NCBI RefSeq assembly: GCF_024758505.1
Contig: NZ_CP077970.1
Coordinates: forward strand, 8,246,001-8,310,000
Length of the DNA stretch: 64,000 nucleotides
Source: Bradyrhizobium arachidis
GTDB taxonomy: Bacteria; Pseudomonadota; Alphaproteobacteria; Rhizobiales; Xanthobacteraceae
Direction of reading: 5' to 3'
In this document: piece after piece, positions 15,088 to 23,868 of the stretch
Position numbering within the stretch: position 1 is the first letter of the stretch
Layout: each line of letters begins with the position of its first letter
The notes under the pieces: generated by a model
Told to the model about the DNA's origin: nothing
The model's input: only the letters and a program-made list of their open reading frames with translations
Database searches by the model: none
Program-made: the position numbers and the translations under genes

Positions 15088-15903
15088 ATGACCGCATTTT
15101 GCCCGCCTTCGCTTCTGTCGCGCGCCGCCCTGCTGACGCTGGCGGCGCTGGCCTTCGTAGGCGACATCGTCGCGAACGCCCATGCGGGCGAACTGCCGGC
15201 CATCGCGGCGCGGCAGCGCAGCGAACGCAAGATCTTCAGCGACGGCGAGATCGCCGAGGGCTTCCTCAAGACGGCCTTCGGCGCCGAATATCACCTTGCC
15301 GGCCGCGTCGACCGCATCCGCAAGTTCGACGCGCCGGTGCGCGTCTTCGCCGATGGTGACCGCGCCGACCGCAAGGCGCAGCTCACCAAGGTGGTGGCCG
15401 ACGTCGCGAGCCGGGTGCAGCATCTCGACATCGCCATGACCGACAACAGCGAGGCCGCCAATGTGCGGGTCAAGCTGGTGCGTGACCGCGATCTCTACAA
15501 AACCCTCTCCACCTTCTACGGCGCCGACAAGGCGCGCGAGATCCGCTCCTCGCTCGATCCGCAATGCCTGTCCGGCTTCCGCAAGAACGAGCGCTTCGAG
15601 ATCGAGCATTCCGACGTCATCCTGACGGTCGACAATGGCGACTTCGTCTTCCTCGACTGCGCCTATGAGGAGCTGTTGCAATCGCTCGGGCCGATCAACG
15701 ACACCTCGAGCGTGCCCTGGACCATGTTCAACGACAATGTGTCGATGGGCTATTTCGATGTCTACGACCAGTACATCCTCAATTTGCTCTACGATCCCCG
15801 CATCAGGCCAGGCATGACGGTGCAGGAGGTGAAGGCGCTGCTGCCCGAAGTGCTCGCCGACGTGCGGATTTGGGTGAAGCAGGTGAACAACCTGGCGGAT
15901 TGA
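15088..15903 (+). CDS. DUF2927 secreted protein (271 aa)
   Basis: Start ATG 15088 (MTAFCPPSLLSRAALL), giving a signal peptide ending near HAGELP. The mature protein reads RKIFSDGEIAEGFLKTAFGAEYH, VDRIRKFDAPVRVF, QCLSGFRK, DNGDFVFLDCAYEELLQSLG and YDPRIRPGMT, the order of motifs in DUF2927 proteins, which resemble zinc-dependent peptidases but have no proven activity. Two cysteines (QCLSG and LDCAYEE) are in place for a disulfide. I quote the family from pattern memory; no function is claimed. Confidence 0.75.
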   Translation: MTAFCPPSLLSRAALLTLAALAFVGDIVANAHAGELPAIAARQRSERKIFSDGEIAEGFLKTAFGAEYHLAGRVDRIRKFDAPVRVFADGDRADRKAQLTKVVADVASRVQHLDIAMTDNSEAANVRVKLVRDRDLYKTLSTFYGADKAREIRSSLDPQCLSGFRKNERFEIEHSDVILTVDNGDFVFLDCAYEELLQSLGPINDTSSVPWTMFNDNVSMGYFDVYDQYILNLLYDPRIRPGMTVQEVKALLPEVLADVRIWVKQVNNLAD

Positions 15904-15939
15904 GTCGATCCGTATCCGCGAGCGACGCCGGCTGGCAAC

Positions 15940-16746
15940 TCAAATCTTCCGCGCCTTCGTCATCAAAAACTGCTGACGCAGGACGTTTGCAGACGGATCG
16001 AAGAACTCCGTGATCAGCGCTTCCAGCTCCGCGCGCAGGCTCTTCAGCTTGTCGGGCTCGTCCTTGTACTGCTGGACGACCTTTATGATCGGTCCGACCG
16101 AGGTCTCCATCATGCGCCGGACATGCTGCGGGCTCAGCGCAGACGGCGCCATCAGGTCCATCTCGAACGAGAGGTCCCCGACCTTGCCGGCAAGACGATC
16201 CGCAATGATCTTCGGATCACCCCATAACACTGGCGGAGCAACGCCTTCGGGCGGCGGGAGATGGCGTCCGACGAGCGCGAACATGCGGCCGGTGAAGAGA
16301 TGCGGGGGCCAGGTGGAGAAAGCGATGATTCCACCGGGCTTCAACACGCGCAGCATCTCCGACACCGCGACCTCGGGACGCGGCGCGAACATATGGCCGA
16401 ACTGGCTGATGACCGCGTCGAACTCGCCGTTGCCATAAGGAAGGTTCTCGGCGTCACCTTCCCTGAAGTCGATGTCCAACGTCGCAAGCGCGGCATTCTC
16501 CCGCGCGCGTTCGAGCAGAACCGGCGTGAGGTCGAGCCCCCTCACCTTGGCACCCCTGCGCGCCGCGGTGACCGTGGTCACGCCCGTTCCGCATCCGACA
16601 TCGAGAACGCTCTGGCCGGCGACAATGCCTGCGAAGTTCACGAGCCTCGCCGCCGGCGGGGTCGTGAACGTCTCCATCGGCGCAAACGTCGACCAGACTT
16701 CCTTCTGGATGGACTTGAAGCCGGCAAACGGGTCCTGAGAACTCAT
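15940..16746 (-). CDS. Class I SAM-dependent methyltransferase (268 aa)
   Basis: Start ATG 16746 with GGGAG 7 nt upstream. The Rossmann core is textbook: VLDVGCGTGVTTVTAARRGA (motif I), VRGLDLTP (acid ending strand 2), REGDAENLPYGNGEFDAVIS (motifs II and III), and MLRVLKPGGIIAFSTW. It matches the UbiE/COQ5-like Methyltransf_11 group acting on small molecules or lipids. The C-terminal ~100 residues are helical (QYKDEPDKLKSLRAELEALI) and less typical. Substrate unknown. It is convergent with the DUF2927 gene and divergent from the HD-domain gene. Confidence 0.85.
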   Translation of the reverse strand: MSSQDPFAGFKSIQKEVWSTFAPMETFTTPPAARLVNFAGIVAGQSVLDVGCGTGVTTVTAARRGAKVRGLDLTPVLLERARENAALATLDIDFREGDAENLPYGNGEFDAVISQFGHMFAPRPEVAVSEMLRVLKPGGIIAFSTWPPHLFTGRMFALVGRHLPPPEGVAPPVLWGDPKIIADRLAGKVGDLSFEMDLMAPSALSPQHVRRMMETSVGPIIKVVQQYKDEPDKLKSLRAELEALITEFFDPSANVLRQQFLMTKARKI

Positions 16747-16915
16747 GGTACTCTCCCTCTGCTTGAACTGGGCCTCTATGGGACAACGGACGTTGCCGCC
16801 AAGGTTCAAGGCCGGCGCGAGCCTACGTTGATTCAGATCAACGGGCAGGCGCGGCACCGATTGCGTAGATTGAGAGCGCCGAATTCCCGACGTGTTACGC
16901 TGACGGAATATTGAA

Positions 16916-17761
16916 ATGATCACAGTTCCGGAACTCGTATCGCAAGCCTTGGGCTCGTTTCTCGCCGCAGAAACCAAGGATCGCTTCGGCGCTTCGAATG
17001 CCGGCTTGACCGAGCTGCTTCCGTTTGCGGCAAAACTCACCCTGGAGTGCATCGGCAACAGCGACGCCCTGTACCACAACATCGAGCATACGCTGCTGGT
17101 GACCCTGGCCGGGCATGACATCCTGACTGGACGCGCGCTGCTCCGGCCGACGACCGCGAACGATTATGCGAATTTCATCCTGGCGTGCCTTACCCATGAC
17201 ATCGGATACGTTCGCGGCGTCGTGCAAGGAGATGACGACGAGTCCTTCATTGCGGATGTCACGGGTGGCAGCATTCACCTTGCTCGAGGAGCGTCCGATG
17301 CCGCCCTTGCCCCCTATCATGTGGACCGCTCGAAACTGTTCGTCCTCGAGCGCCTGGACGCGGTCGAACAGCTTGACGCGAGCCGAATTGCCCGAGCGAT
17401 CGAGTATACCCGCTTTCCCTACTCGATGTCGTCGAACGACAGCCTCATGGAAGAGGAAGGTTTGTTGTTGCGCGCCGCCGACCTGATCGGACAACTCGGC
17501 GATCCCAACTATCTGAGAAAGTCGAACGCGCTGTTCTACGAATTCGAGGAGATCGGGCTCAACAAGACGCTCGGCTACGCCACGCCGGCAGACATCGTCT
17601 ACAAGTATCCGCAATTCTATTGGAACAACGTCGCGCCTCAGATTCAGACGGCGATACGCTATCTCAACGTCACCTCTCGCGGCCGTCACTGGATAGCAAG
17701 TCTCTACGGAAACGTGTTCCGGGCAGAGCGTGAAGTGAACTTGTCGGGACCGCAGCCGTAG
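16916..17761 (+). CDS. HD-domain metal-dependent phosphohydrolase (281 aa)
   Basis: The ATG at 16916 opens MITVPELVSQALGSFLAAE. Metal ligands of the HD fold are visible in order: His in YHNIEHTLLV, the HD doublet in CLTHDIGYVRG, a His in YHVDRSKLF, and the late Asp in LLRAADLIGQLGD. The spacing and the YHNxEH motif resemble the HD/PDEase-like group, including cyclic-nucleotide phosphodiesterase-like and unknown nucleotide hydrolases. A nucleotide-hydrolase role is likely; the substrate cannot be told. Single gene; divergent from the methyltransferase gene with 169 bp between. Confidence 0.8.
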   Translation: MITVPELVSQALGSFLAAETKDRFGASNAGLTELLPFAAKLTLECIGNSDALYHNIEHTLLVTLAGHDILTGRALLRPTTANDYANFILACLTHDIGYVRGVVQGDDDESFIADVTGGSIHLARGASDAALAPYHVDRSKLFVLERLDAVEQLDASRIARAIEYTRFPYSMSSNDSLMEEEGLLLRAADLIGQLGDPNYLRKSNALFYEFEEIGLNKTLGYATPADIVYKYPQFYWNNVAPQIQTAIRYLNVTSRGRHWIASLYGNVFRAEREVNLSGPQP

Positions 17762-17764
17762 TCA

Positions 17765-18025
17765 TTACGGCTTATGCCAGGGAGTCCCGGGAGGCGAATT
17801 CGTCCTGCCAGTCTCGCTTGCGCCGCCTGTCAGCGCCTCGCCGGGCGCGCGGTCCAGCGGGGGACGAGGTTTGGCAAGGCCCGTCGTACCGGGCGGCGTC
17901 TCGTTGTTGGCCGTCCTTGTGTCGACCCGCGCAAGCGTCGAGACAAAGGCGGCCAGTATTGCGATCACCACCGCAATAGCGACAAATCCGATGGTGGTAC
18001 GGTGGCCATCCCGCTCGCTACTCAT
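17765..18025 (-). CDS. Small single-pass membrane protein (86 aa)
   Basis: GGAGG 6 nt before the ATG at 18025. A basic N-terminus (MSSERDGHRTT), one membrane helix (IGFVAIAVVIAILAAFVSTL), then a proline-rich, disordered tail. No family. Its stop is 4 bp from the stop of the HD gene, convergent. Confidence 0.6.
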   Translation of the reverse strand: MSSERDGHRTTIGFVAIAVVIAILAAFVSTLARVDTRTANNETPPGTTGLAKPRPPLDRAPGEALTGGASETGRTNSPPGTPWHKP

Positions 18026-18121
18026 GAGGGACCTCCACGCCAGCGTAGCAACGCCGCACGTCCTGGATGGTTCCCGGTCAGCACCCCGCCCCGGCGGCGT
18101 CAGCGGATGCGCGAGGCGACG

Positions 18122-19234
18122 TCAGACCTTCCCACTCGTCCCGCAAATCCCCTTCAGCGCTTTCCATTCCTGCGCCGTCAGCAGCGGCGGACCGCTCGGC
18201 GGCTTGTCTTCCTTGGTCATGCGCGCGAGGCGGTCTTCGGTCAGCGGGTGGCTCGCAAGGATGGTGATGCCCTTGCCGCCTTCCTTGCCGGTAATGCGGT
18301 ACATCAGCTCCGCTGCAGGCTTTGGCGAGCGGCCGAGCGCGTGCATCATCTCGATCGCAAAAGTGTCGGCCGCCTGCTCGGCGTCGCGCGAATAGGAGGC
18401 TTCGACCACGCTGCGCGAGGCAAAAATCACGGCGCTGGAGCCGGTGACGTCGCCAAACAACAGGCCGATCAGGAACGAGGTGCCGCCGTTGTAGATCAGG
18501 CCGCGCATGTTGTCGTGATGCTTGAGATGGCCGAACTCGTGAGCGAGGATGCCGGCGACCTCGTCCGGATTGTCGGCCCTGTCGAGCAGGCCCTTGAGCA
18601 TATAGACCTTGCCGCCGGGCAGTGCGAAGGCGTTGGGCACCGGTGTCGGCAGCACCGCCGATTTCACCGAAGCGTCGAGGCCGGCGGCGTCGCGGATGCG
18701 GTTCACGAGTTTTGTGAAGGCGGCTTGCCCTTCGGGATCATTGCAGACCCCGCCGCCGAAAATGGCTTTGACCTGGACCTCGGCGGCATCGCCGATCCGC
18801 TGTTGCAGCGCTTCTGGCACCAGGGGAGCGAGCCGGTCGGCCGCAAGCGGCATGCCGAAGAGAACGACGGCCACGAGGGAGGCCGCAGCCGCAACCGACC
18901 AGCCGACGATCCTTGCCACGCCGCGGCGGCTGGTCTGGTGCTCGTCGAGCCGCGCGCAACGGGCGACGATATCGGCCACAAGCCGCGTGTCGCGAATTTC
19001 CAGGCGCGCCAAAGGCGGCGCCGTGAGGCTCGACAGGCGCAGGAGCCCCGCCGGCGAGTCGGCGCGGCGGATATCGGCATAGGTCCAGGAGATCGGCGCT
19101 TCGCCGCTCTCAGCGATCTCGAGCTGGTCACCGAGCGCCAGCGTGACCTCGCGGCGGCAGCTGGTCACGCCGTCGAAGAAGATCGCGAGGCGGGCCGGCT
19201 GGTCTGCTGCAACTGGTTCAGACAATTCGCTCAC
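18122..19234 (-). CDS. M48-family zinc metallopeptidase, membrane-anchored (370 aa)
   Basis: Domains: an N-terminal ~90-residue beta-rich cytosolic domain (ALGDQLEIAESGEAPISW), a membrane helix (~135-157, ARIVGWSVAAAASLVAVVLF), and an M48 catalytic domain with VAGILAHEFGHLKHHDN (HExxH), the third zinc ligand Glu in SRDAEQAADTFAIEMM, and the conserved SHPLTEDRL. It is Oma1/LoiP/BepA-like, an envelope quality-control protease facing the periplasm. It starts 3 bp after the stop of the DUF898 gene, so the two form an operon. The start overlaps GTG/ATG choices; the ATG at 19234 gives MSELSEPVAAD. Confidence 0.85.
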   Translation of the reverse strand: MSELSEPVAADQPARLAIFFDGVTSCRREVTLALGDQLEIAESGEAPISWTYADIRRADSPAGLLRLSSLTAPPLARLEIRDTRLVADIVARCARLDEHQTSRRGVARIVGWSVAAAASLVAVVLFGMPLAADRLAPLVPEALQQRIGDAAEVQVKAIFGGGVCNDPEGQAAFTKLVNRIRDAAGLDASVKSAVLPTPVPNAFALPGGKVYMLKGLLDRADNPDEVAGILAHEFGHLKHHDNMRGLIYNGGTSFLIGLLFGDVTGSSAVIFASRSVVEASYSRDAEQAADTFAIEMMHALGRSPKPAAELMYRITGKEGGKGITILASHPLTEDRLARMTKEDKPPSGPPLLTAQEWKALKGICGTSGKV

Positions 19235-19237
19235 GAG

Positions 19238-20398
19238 CTAGAATCCCGCAACATCGAGCCCGTCGGCAAAACCCTCGCCCAGCGCGCTGGCGAGCTCGCC
19301 GCTGGCGCGGACGTTTGCCGCCGTCTCGATGCCATGCACATGCGTCGTTTCCAGCACTTTGACCCAGAGATCGCGCCGGAGATAGACGCGCATGACGATG
19401 TTGAATGCAAGCGCCATGGCGAAATAACCGATCACGGTGAGCGCGAGCAGCGGGATGCTGTTGCCAAAACCGTCGGCGCCGATGACGTCCTCGAAGGAGC
19501 CGCCGCCGAGCTTGACGACGAAGGCGGTGCAGATGCTCACATAGATCCCGAGCGCCATGGACAGCAGCATGGTCCAGCCGATCACCTTCCAGTACAGGCC
19601 ATAGAAGGCATCGTGCGGCAGCTTCGATTCCAGGCTGACGCCGCCGATGCGGATGCCGGACAGCCACCAGCGCCACTGCCGCGCCTTGAACTCCGCGTAG
19701 AAGAACGGCGCCAGCGGAAAGATGACGATCGCGACCGGGCTGAGCAGCCACAGCCACCAGCCGCGCTTGAAGAACGTCCAGCCGTCGCCGACGAAATCGC
19801 CGTTGAGATCGCCGTAATGCGAGTGCTGCATCTTGTAGCGCTCGAGCGAGGCCTCGCGCCACGGCAGCGCCAGACCGAGCGTCAGGAACACGAGCAGACC
19901 CCAGAGCATGGCGCGCAGCGAATAGGCCCAGCCGGAGCCGTCCATCCAGAACCGCACGCCGCGCCACACCGTGCGCGTCAGCCGATAGCGCCGCGCGCGG
20001 TAGATCGCGAATTGCCCGAACGCGTAGAAGCTGATGAGCAGCGGCGTCGAGGCAAAGCCCTGAAAACGCTCGACCTCGATGGTGACGAGGAAATAGGCGA
20101 GATAGATCGGCACCAGGATCGCGAGCGCGAACAGGAAGCCGAGCAGAAGCTCCTTTGCGCGCCCGGTATATTCGGCCGCATCGCCATTGACCGACGTGTT
20201 CGACCAGAGGTGCCGGCGGATGTCGGTGACCAGCCAGAACCGGTAGAAGCCGAAGGTAACGAGCTCCAGCGCCGCGCCCTTGGAGACAAGACGGGTGAAC
20301 TCGCCGCGGTCGCCGGTGAAGTCGACCCGCGCCGGAGGCAGCGGTGGCGGCGAAACTGGCATTGGCGGGCCAACCGGGGCCCATTGAAAATCATTCAC
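19238..20398 (-). CDS. YjgN family (DUF898) inner-membrane protein (386 aa)
   Basis: The ATG at 20398 gives a short cytosolic N-terminus with a FTGDRGEFTRLVSKGAALEL motif, typical of DUF898, followed by repeats of F-Y-RFWLVTDIRRHLWSNT type and about eight membrane helices (LLGFLFALAILVPIYLAYFL, LWGLLVFLTLGLALPW, LSPVAIVIFPLAPFFYA, LALTVIGYFAMALAFNIVM). Function unknown in the family. Across alphaproteobacteria it is often beside an M48 peptidase, as here (3-bp gap), which suggests a joint role in envelope maintenance. Confidence 0.85.
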   Translation of the reverse strand: MNDFQWAPVGPPMPVSPPPLPPARVDFTGDRGEFTRLVSKGAALELVTFGFYRFWLVTDIRRHLWSNTSVNGDAAEYTGRAKELLLGFLFALAILVPIYLAYFLVTIEVERFQGFASTPLLISFYAFGQFAIYRARRYRLTRTVWRGVRFWMDGSGWAYSLRAMLWGLLVFLTLGLALPWREASLERYKMQHSHYGDLNGDFVGDGWTFFKRGWWLWLLSPVAIVIFPLAPFFYAEFKARQWRWWLSGIRIGGVSLESKLPHDAFYGLYWKVIGWTMLLSMALGIYVSICTAFVVKLGGGSFEDVIGADGFGNSIPLLALTVIGYFAMALAFNIVMRVYLRRDLWVKVLETTHVHGIETAANVRASGELASALGEGFADGLDVAGF

Positions 20399-20687
20399 GG
20401 ATCAACCTCGAATGGCACGCGAATCCCGACAAAACTATAGAGATTTGTCGGTTGCCGGGCCATGCCGGTTCGAGTCCGTAGCACCTTACTGTGACCTGCC
20501 CAACACTGGACCGCCTGCGTCGCGACTTGGGCCGACGCGGATCTTGGCGCGCAGACGTGATCTGATAAGGCTCGCTGTGGCAAAACTCGCCCTTGCCCCG
20601 ACGCACGCAAACGGTTGTAATTGCACCCTAAAATACCGCAGCGCAGAATATCGAAGATCGCGCGCGACGTCAGGGAGAGAGCCGGCC

Positions 20688-21953
20688 ATGCATGGCACCA
20701 TGGAGAGCGCCGCGAAGCTCGACGCGTTGCGCGAGCGCGCGTCGTCACTGCCGCTGGAGCAATTCGATCCCGGCGATCCCGAACTGTTCAGGACCGATAC
20801 GTTCTGGCCCTATTTCGACCGGCTGCGCCGCGAAGCTCCCGTGCACTACTGCAAGGACTCGATGTTCGGGCCGTATTGGTCGGTGACCAGGTACAACGAC
20901 ATCATGGAGATCGAGACCAATCATTCGGTGTTCTCCTCTGCCTCCTCGCTCGGCGGCATCACCATCCGCGACATCGACCCGGATCTGCGCCGCGAGAGTT
21001 TCATTTCCATGGACCCGCCGCGCCACGCTGCACAGCGCAAGACCGTGGCGCCGATGTTCACGCCGACGCATCTGGACGCGCTCGCGGCCAACATCCGCGC
21101 CCGCTCGGCCGAGTGCCTGGACAATCTGCCCCGCGGCGAGACGTTCGAATGGGTCGATCGCGTCTCGATCGAGCTCACCACGCAGATGCTCGCGGTGCTG
21201 TTCGACTTTCCCTGGGAAGACCGCCGCAAGCTGACGCGCTGGTCGGATGTCGCCACCACGATCCCCGGGCCCGACGGGCTCGTCGCCACCGAGGAGGAGC
21301 GGCAGGCCGAGCTGATGGAATGCGCGAACTATTTCGCGCGGCTGTGGAAGGAACGCATCGAACAGCCGCCGAAGAGCGACCTGCTCTCGATGATGGCGCA
21401 TGGCGCAGCGACGCGCGACATGGATGCCAAGAATTTCCTCGGCAATCTGATCCTGCTCATCGTCGGCGGCAACGACACCACGCGCAACACCATGTCGGGC
21501 TCGATCTACGCGCTGAGCCAGCATCCGGACCAGTATCGCAAGCTGCGCGAGAACCCGGCGCTGATCGACAGTTTTGTGCCTGAAGTGATCCGCTGGCAGA
21601 CGCCGCTCGCCCATATGCGCCGCACCGCGCTCGCCGATTTCGAGTTCCGGGGCAAGCAGATCAAGAAGGGTGACAAGGTCGTGATGTGGTACGTCTCGGG
21701 CAACCGCGACGAGGAGGCGATCGAGCGTCCCTACGAATTCATCATTGACCGCGCGCGGCCGCGGACGCATCTGTCATTCGGTTTCGGCATCCATCGTTGT
21801 GTGGGCCTGCGGCTCGCCGAACTGCAGCTCAAGATCATCTGGGAAGAGATCTTGAAGCGGTTCGATCATATCGACGTGGTCGGCGAACCCAAGCGGGTCT
21901 ATTCGAGTTTCGTGAAGGGCTATGAGACCCTGCCGGTGAAGATTGCGGCGTGA
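20688..21953 (+). CDS. Cytochrome P450 (421 aa), first of a tandem pair
   Basis: Start ATG 20688 (MHGTMESAAKLDAL); a second ATG four codons on is possible. All P450 landmarks are present: I-helix GGNDTTRN (with the acid-alcohol pair D-T), ExxR in PEVIRWQTP, and the heme loop FGFGIHRCVGLRLAE with the Cys ligand. The PERF-like region reads YEFIIDRARPRTHLS. The I-helix GGN(D/E)TTRN form is seen in bacterial fatty-acid, terpene and sterol hydroxylases (CYP153, CYP125/142 types). It is closely related along its length to the next gene and is probably a duplicate. No ferredoxin or reductase gene is adjacent, so electrons must come from elsewhere. Confidence 0.9.
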   Translation: MHGTMESAAKLDALRERASSLPLEQFDPGDPELFRTDTFWPYFDRLRREAPVHYCKDSMFGPYWSVTRYNDIMEIETNHSVFSSASSLGGITIRDIDPDLRRESFISMDPPRHAAQRKTVAPMFTPTHLDALAANIRARSAECLDNLPRGETFEWVDRVSIELTTQMLAVLFDFPWEDRRKLTRWSDVATTIPGPDGLVATEEERQAELMECANYFARLWKERIEQPPKSDLLSMMAHGAATRDMDAKNFLGNLILLIVGGNDTTRNTMSGSIYALSQHPDQYRKLRENPALIDSFVPEVIRWQTPLAHMRRTALADFEFRGKQIKKGDKVVMWYVSGNRDEEAIERPYEFIIDRARPRTHLSFGFGIHRCVGLRLAELQLKIIWEEILKRFDHIDVVGEPKRVYSSFVKGYETLPVKIAA

Positions 21954-22041
21954 TCTTATAGCATATAACATTAACGCTTGCGACGACGCCCTCTCCCGCC
22001 CGCGCGGCGCGAGGCGAACGAACACACTGGAGCGACCGCCC

Positions 22042-23316
22042 ATGAACATCCAAACGCCGGTCAAGGTGGACAAGGCCGAACGCATGCGCCGCGCCCGCGA
22101 GGAGGCCTATGCGACGCCGCTCGACAAATTCCATCCCGGCGCGCCGCGGCTGTTCCAGGACGACACGCTGTGGCCGTGGTTCGAGCGGCTGCGCAAGGAA
22201 GAGCCGGTGCACTACTGCACCAATGCCCCCATCGAGCCCTATTGGTCGGTCGTGAAATACAACGACATCATGCATGTCGACACCAATCACGGCCTGTTCT
22301 CCTCGGACTCGACGCTCGGCGGCATCTCGATCCGCGACGTGCCCCCAGGCTATGACTACCCGAGCTTCATCGCCATGGACCAGCCCAGGCATTCGGCGCA
22401 GCGCAAGACGGTGTCGCCGATGTTCACGCCGACGCATCTGGACGAATTGGCAAAACTGATCCGCCAGCGCTCGCAGACCGTGCTCGACAATCTGCCGCGC
22501 AACGAGACCTTCAATTTCGTCGAGCGCGTCTCGATCGAGCTGACGACGCAGATGCTGGCGACGCTGTTCGACTTCCCCTGGGAGGAGCGCCGCAAGCTGA
22601 CGCGCTGGTCCGACGTCTCCACCGCGCTGCCCAAGAGCGGCATCGTCGCTTCCGCCGAGGAGCGGCGCCGCGAGATGGACGAGTGCTATGCCTACATGTC
22701 GAAGCTGTGGAACGAGCGCGTCAATTCCGAGCCGCGCGGCGACCTGTTGTCGCTGATGGCGCATAATCCGGCGACGCGCTACATGGACCCCGACAATCTC
22801 ATGGGCAACATCATTTTGCTCATCGTCGGCGGCAACGACACCACGCGCAACACCATGAGCGGCTCGGTGCTGGCGCTGAGCGAGAACCCCGAGCAATACG
22901 ACAAGCTGCGGAACAATCCGGCGCTGATCGACACCATGGTGCCCGAGGTGATCCGCTGGCAGACGCCGCTCGCCCATATGCGCCGCACCGCGCTGCAAGA
23001 CACCGAGATCGGCGGCAAGCACATCAAGAAGGGCGACCGCGTCGTGATGTGGTACGTCTCCGGCAACCGCGACGAGGAGATGATCGAGAAGCCCAACGAG
23101 TTCATCATCGACCGTCCCAGGCCGCGCACGCATCTGTCGTTCGGCTTCGGCATCCACCGCTGCGTCGGCATGCGCCTTGCGGAGCTGCAACTGCGGATCG
23201 TCTGGGAGGAGATGCTGAAACGCTTCGACCGCATCGAGGTGGTCGGTGAGCCGAAGCGGATCTATTCCAGCTTCATCAAGGGCTACGAGTCGCTGCCCGT
23301 GCGGATCCCGGGCTGA
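22042..23316 (+). CDS. Cytochrome P450 (424 aa), second of a tandem pair
   Basis: Start ATG 22042 (MNIQTPVKVDKAERMRR), 88 bp after the first P450. It shares long identical stretches with its neighbour: LTTQMLA, FPWEERRKLTRWSDV, ILLIVGGNDTTRNTMSGS, PEVIRWQTPLAHMRRTAL, and FGFGIHRCVGMRLAELQL. Divergence is greatest at the N-terminus and in the B-C and F-G regions (KSGIVASAEERRREMDECYA), the parts that shape the substrate pocket. So the pair may act on different substrates or steps. All catalytic residues are intact. A hotdog thioesterase follows 5 bp on, suggesting a shared, acyl-CoA- or lipid-related pathway. Confidence 0.9.
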   Translation: MNIQTPVKVDKAERMRRAREEAYATPLDKFHPGAPRLFQDDTLWPWFERLRKEEPVHYCTNAPIEPYWSVVKYNDIMHVDTNHGLFSSDSTLGGISIRDVPPGYDYPSFIAMDQPRHSAQRKTVSPMFTPTHLDELAKLIRQRSQTVLDNLPRNETFNFVERVSIELTTQMLATLFDFPWEERRKLTRWSDVSTALPKSGIVASAEERRREMDECYAYMSKLWNERVNSEPRGDLLSLMAHNPATRYMDPDNLMGNIILLIVGGNDTTRNTMSGSVLALSENPEQYDKLRNNPALIDTMVPEVIRWQTPLAHMRRTALQDTEIGGKHIKKGDRVVMWYVSGNRDEEMIEKPNEFIIDRPRPRTHLSFGFGIHRCVGMRLAELQLRIVWEEMLKRFDRIEVVGEPKRIYSSFIKGYESLPVRIPG

Positions 23317-23321
23317 ACGCG

Positions 23322-23753
23322 ATGGAGACCAATTCGATCGACATGCTGGCGGATATCATGGCGATGTCCGGCTTCCCGCATTCCGCAGGCATGCGTGTCC
23401 TCGCCGCCGAGCCCGGCAAGGTGTCGCTGGCGCTGGCGAAGAAGCCCGAGCTGACACAGTTCTTCGGCCATTTCCATGGCGGCGTGATCACGGGCCTTGC
23501 CGACCAGGCCGCCGGTGCGGCGGTCTCTACCGCGCTGCCGAAGGGCCGCATCGCCGTCACAGTGGAGATCAAGATCAACTTCCTCGGCCCCGCCGATGGC
23601 GAGGAGATCGTCGCGAACGCCGAAGCGATCCAGGTCGGCGGCTCGATCGCCGTCGCCAAGGTGGAGGTTGTCTCAGAGGCCAAGGGACAGCGGCGCGTCT
23701 GCGGCTTCGGCGTCGCCACCATGCGCGCAGTCGATATGCCGGCCCGGCCATGA
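23322..23753 (+). CDS. PaaI-type hotdog-fold thioesterase (143 aa)
   Basis: The ATG at 23322 is 5 bp past the P450 stop. Hotdog motifs: HSAGMRVLAAEPGKVSLAL, then FFGHFHGGVITGLADQAAGAA, where the H-G-G and Asp are the acyl-CoA thioesterase active-site features, then VTVEIKINFLGPADGE and GGSIAVAKVEV. Members hydrolyse aryl- or acyl-CoA thioesters. Operon position with two P450s suggests it removes CoA from a hydroxylated acyl or a dead-end intermediate; this is inference. Confidence 0.85.
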   Translation: METNSIDMLADIMAMSGFPHSAGMRVLAAEPGKVSLALAKKPELTQFFGHFHGGVITGLADQAAGAAVSTALPKGRIAVTVEIKINFLGPADGEEIVANAEAIQVGGSIAVAKVEVVSEAKGQRRVCGFGVATMRAVDMPARP

Positions 23754-23868
23754 ACGTATCGGGCTATAAAATCCCGGCATGACTGGTCGCAAAAGATGCG
23801 AAGGGTCCGCCTCAGGCTTCTGCCTTAAATCGTGTTGAACCTGTTGAAGGAGCGGTCGGTGCGCTCCC

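Noticed and set aside
14429..15903. Toxin-antitoxin or secretion cassette reading of the L,D-transpeptidase and DUF2927 genes
   Set aside because: Both are common single envelope proteins in this lineage with no partner genes around them.
17774..20440. An 888-codon plus-strand frame opposite the M48 and DUF898 genes
   Set aside because: Antisense shadow of two well-supported minus-strand genes; composition (His, Arg, Glu, Ala) is that of GC-rich antisense frames.
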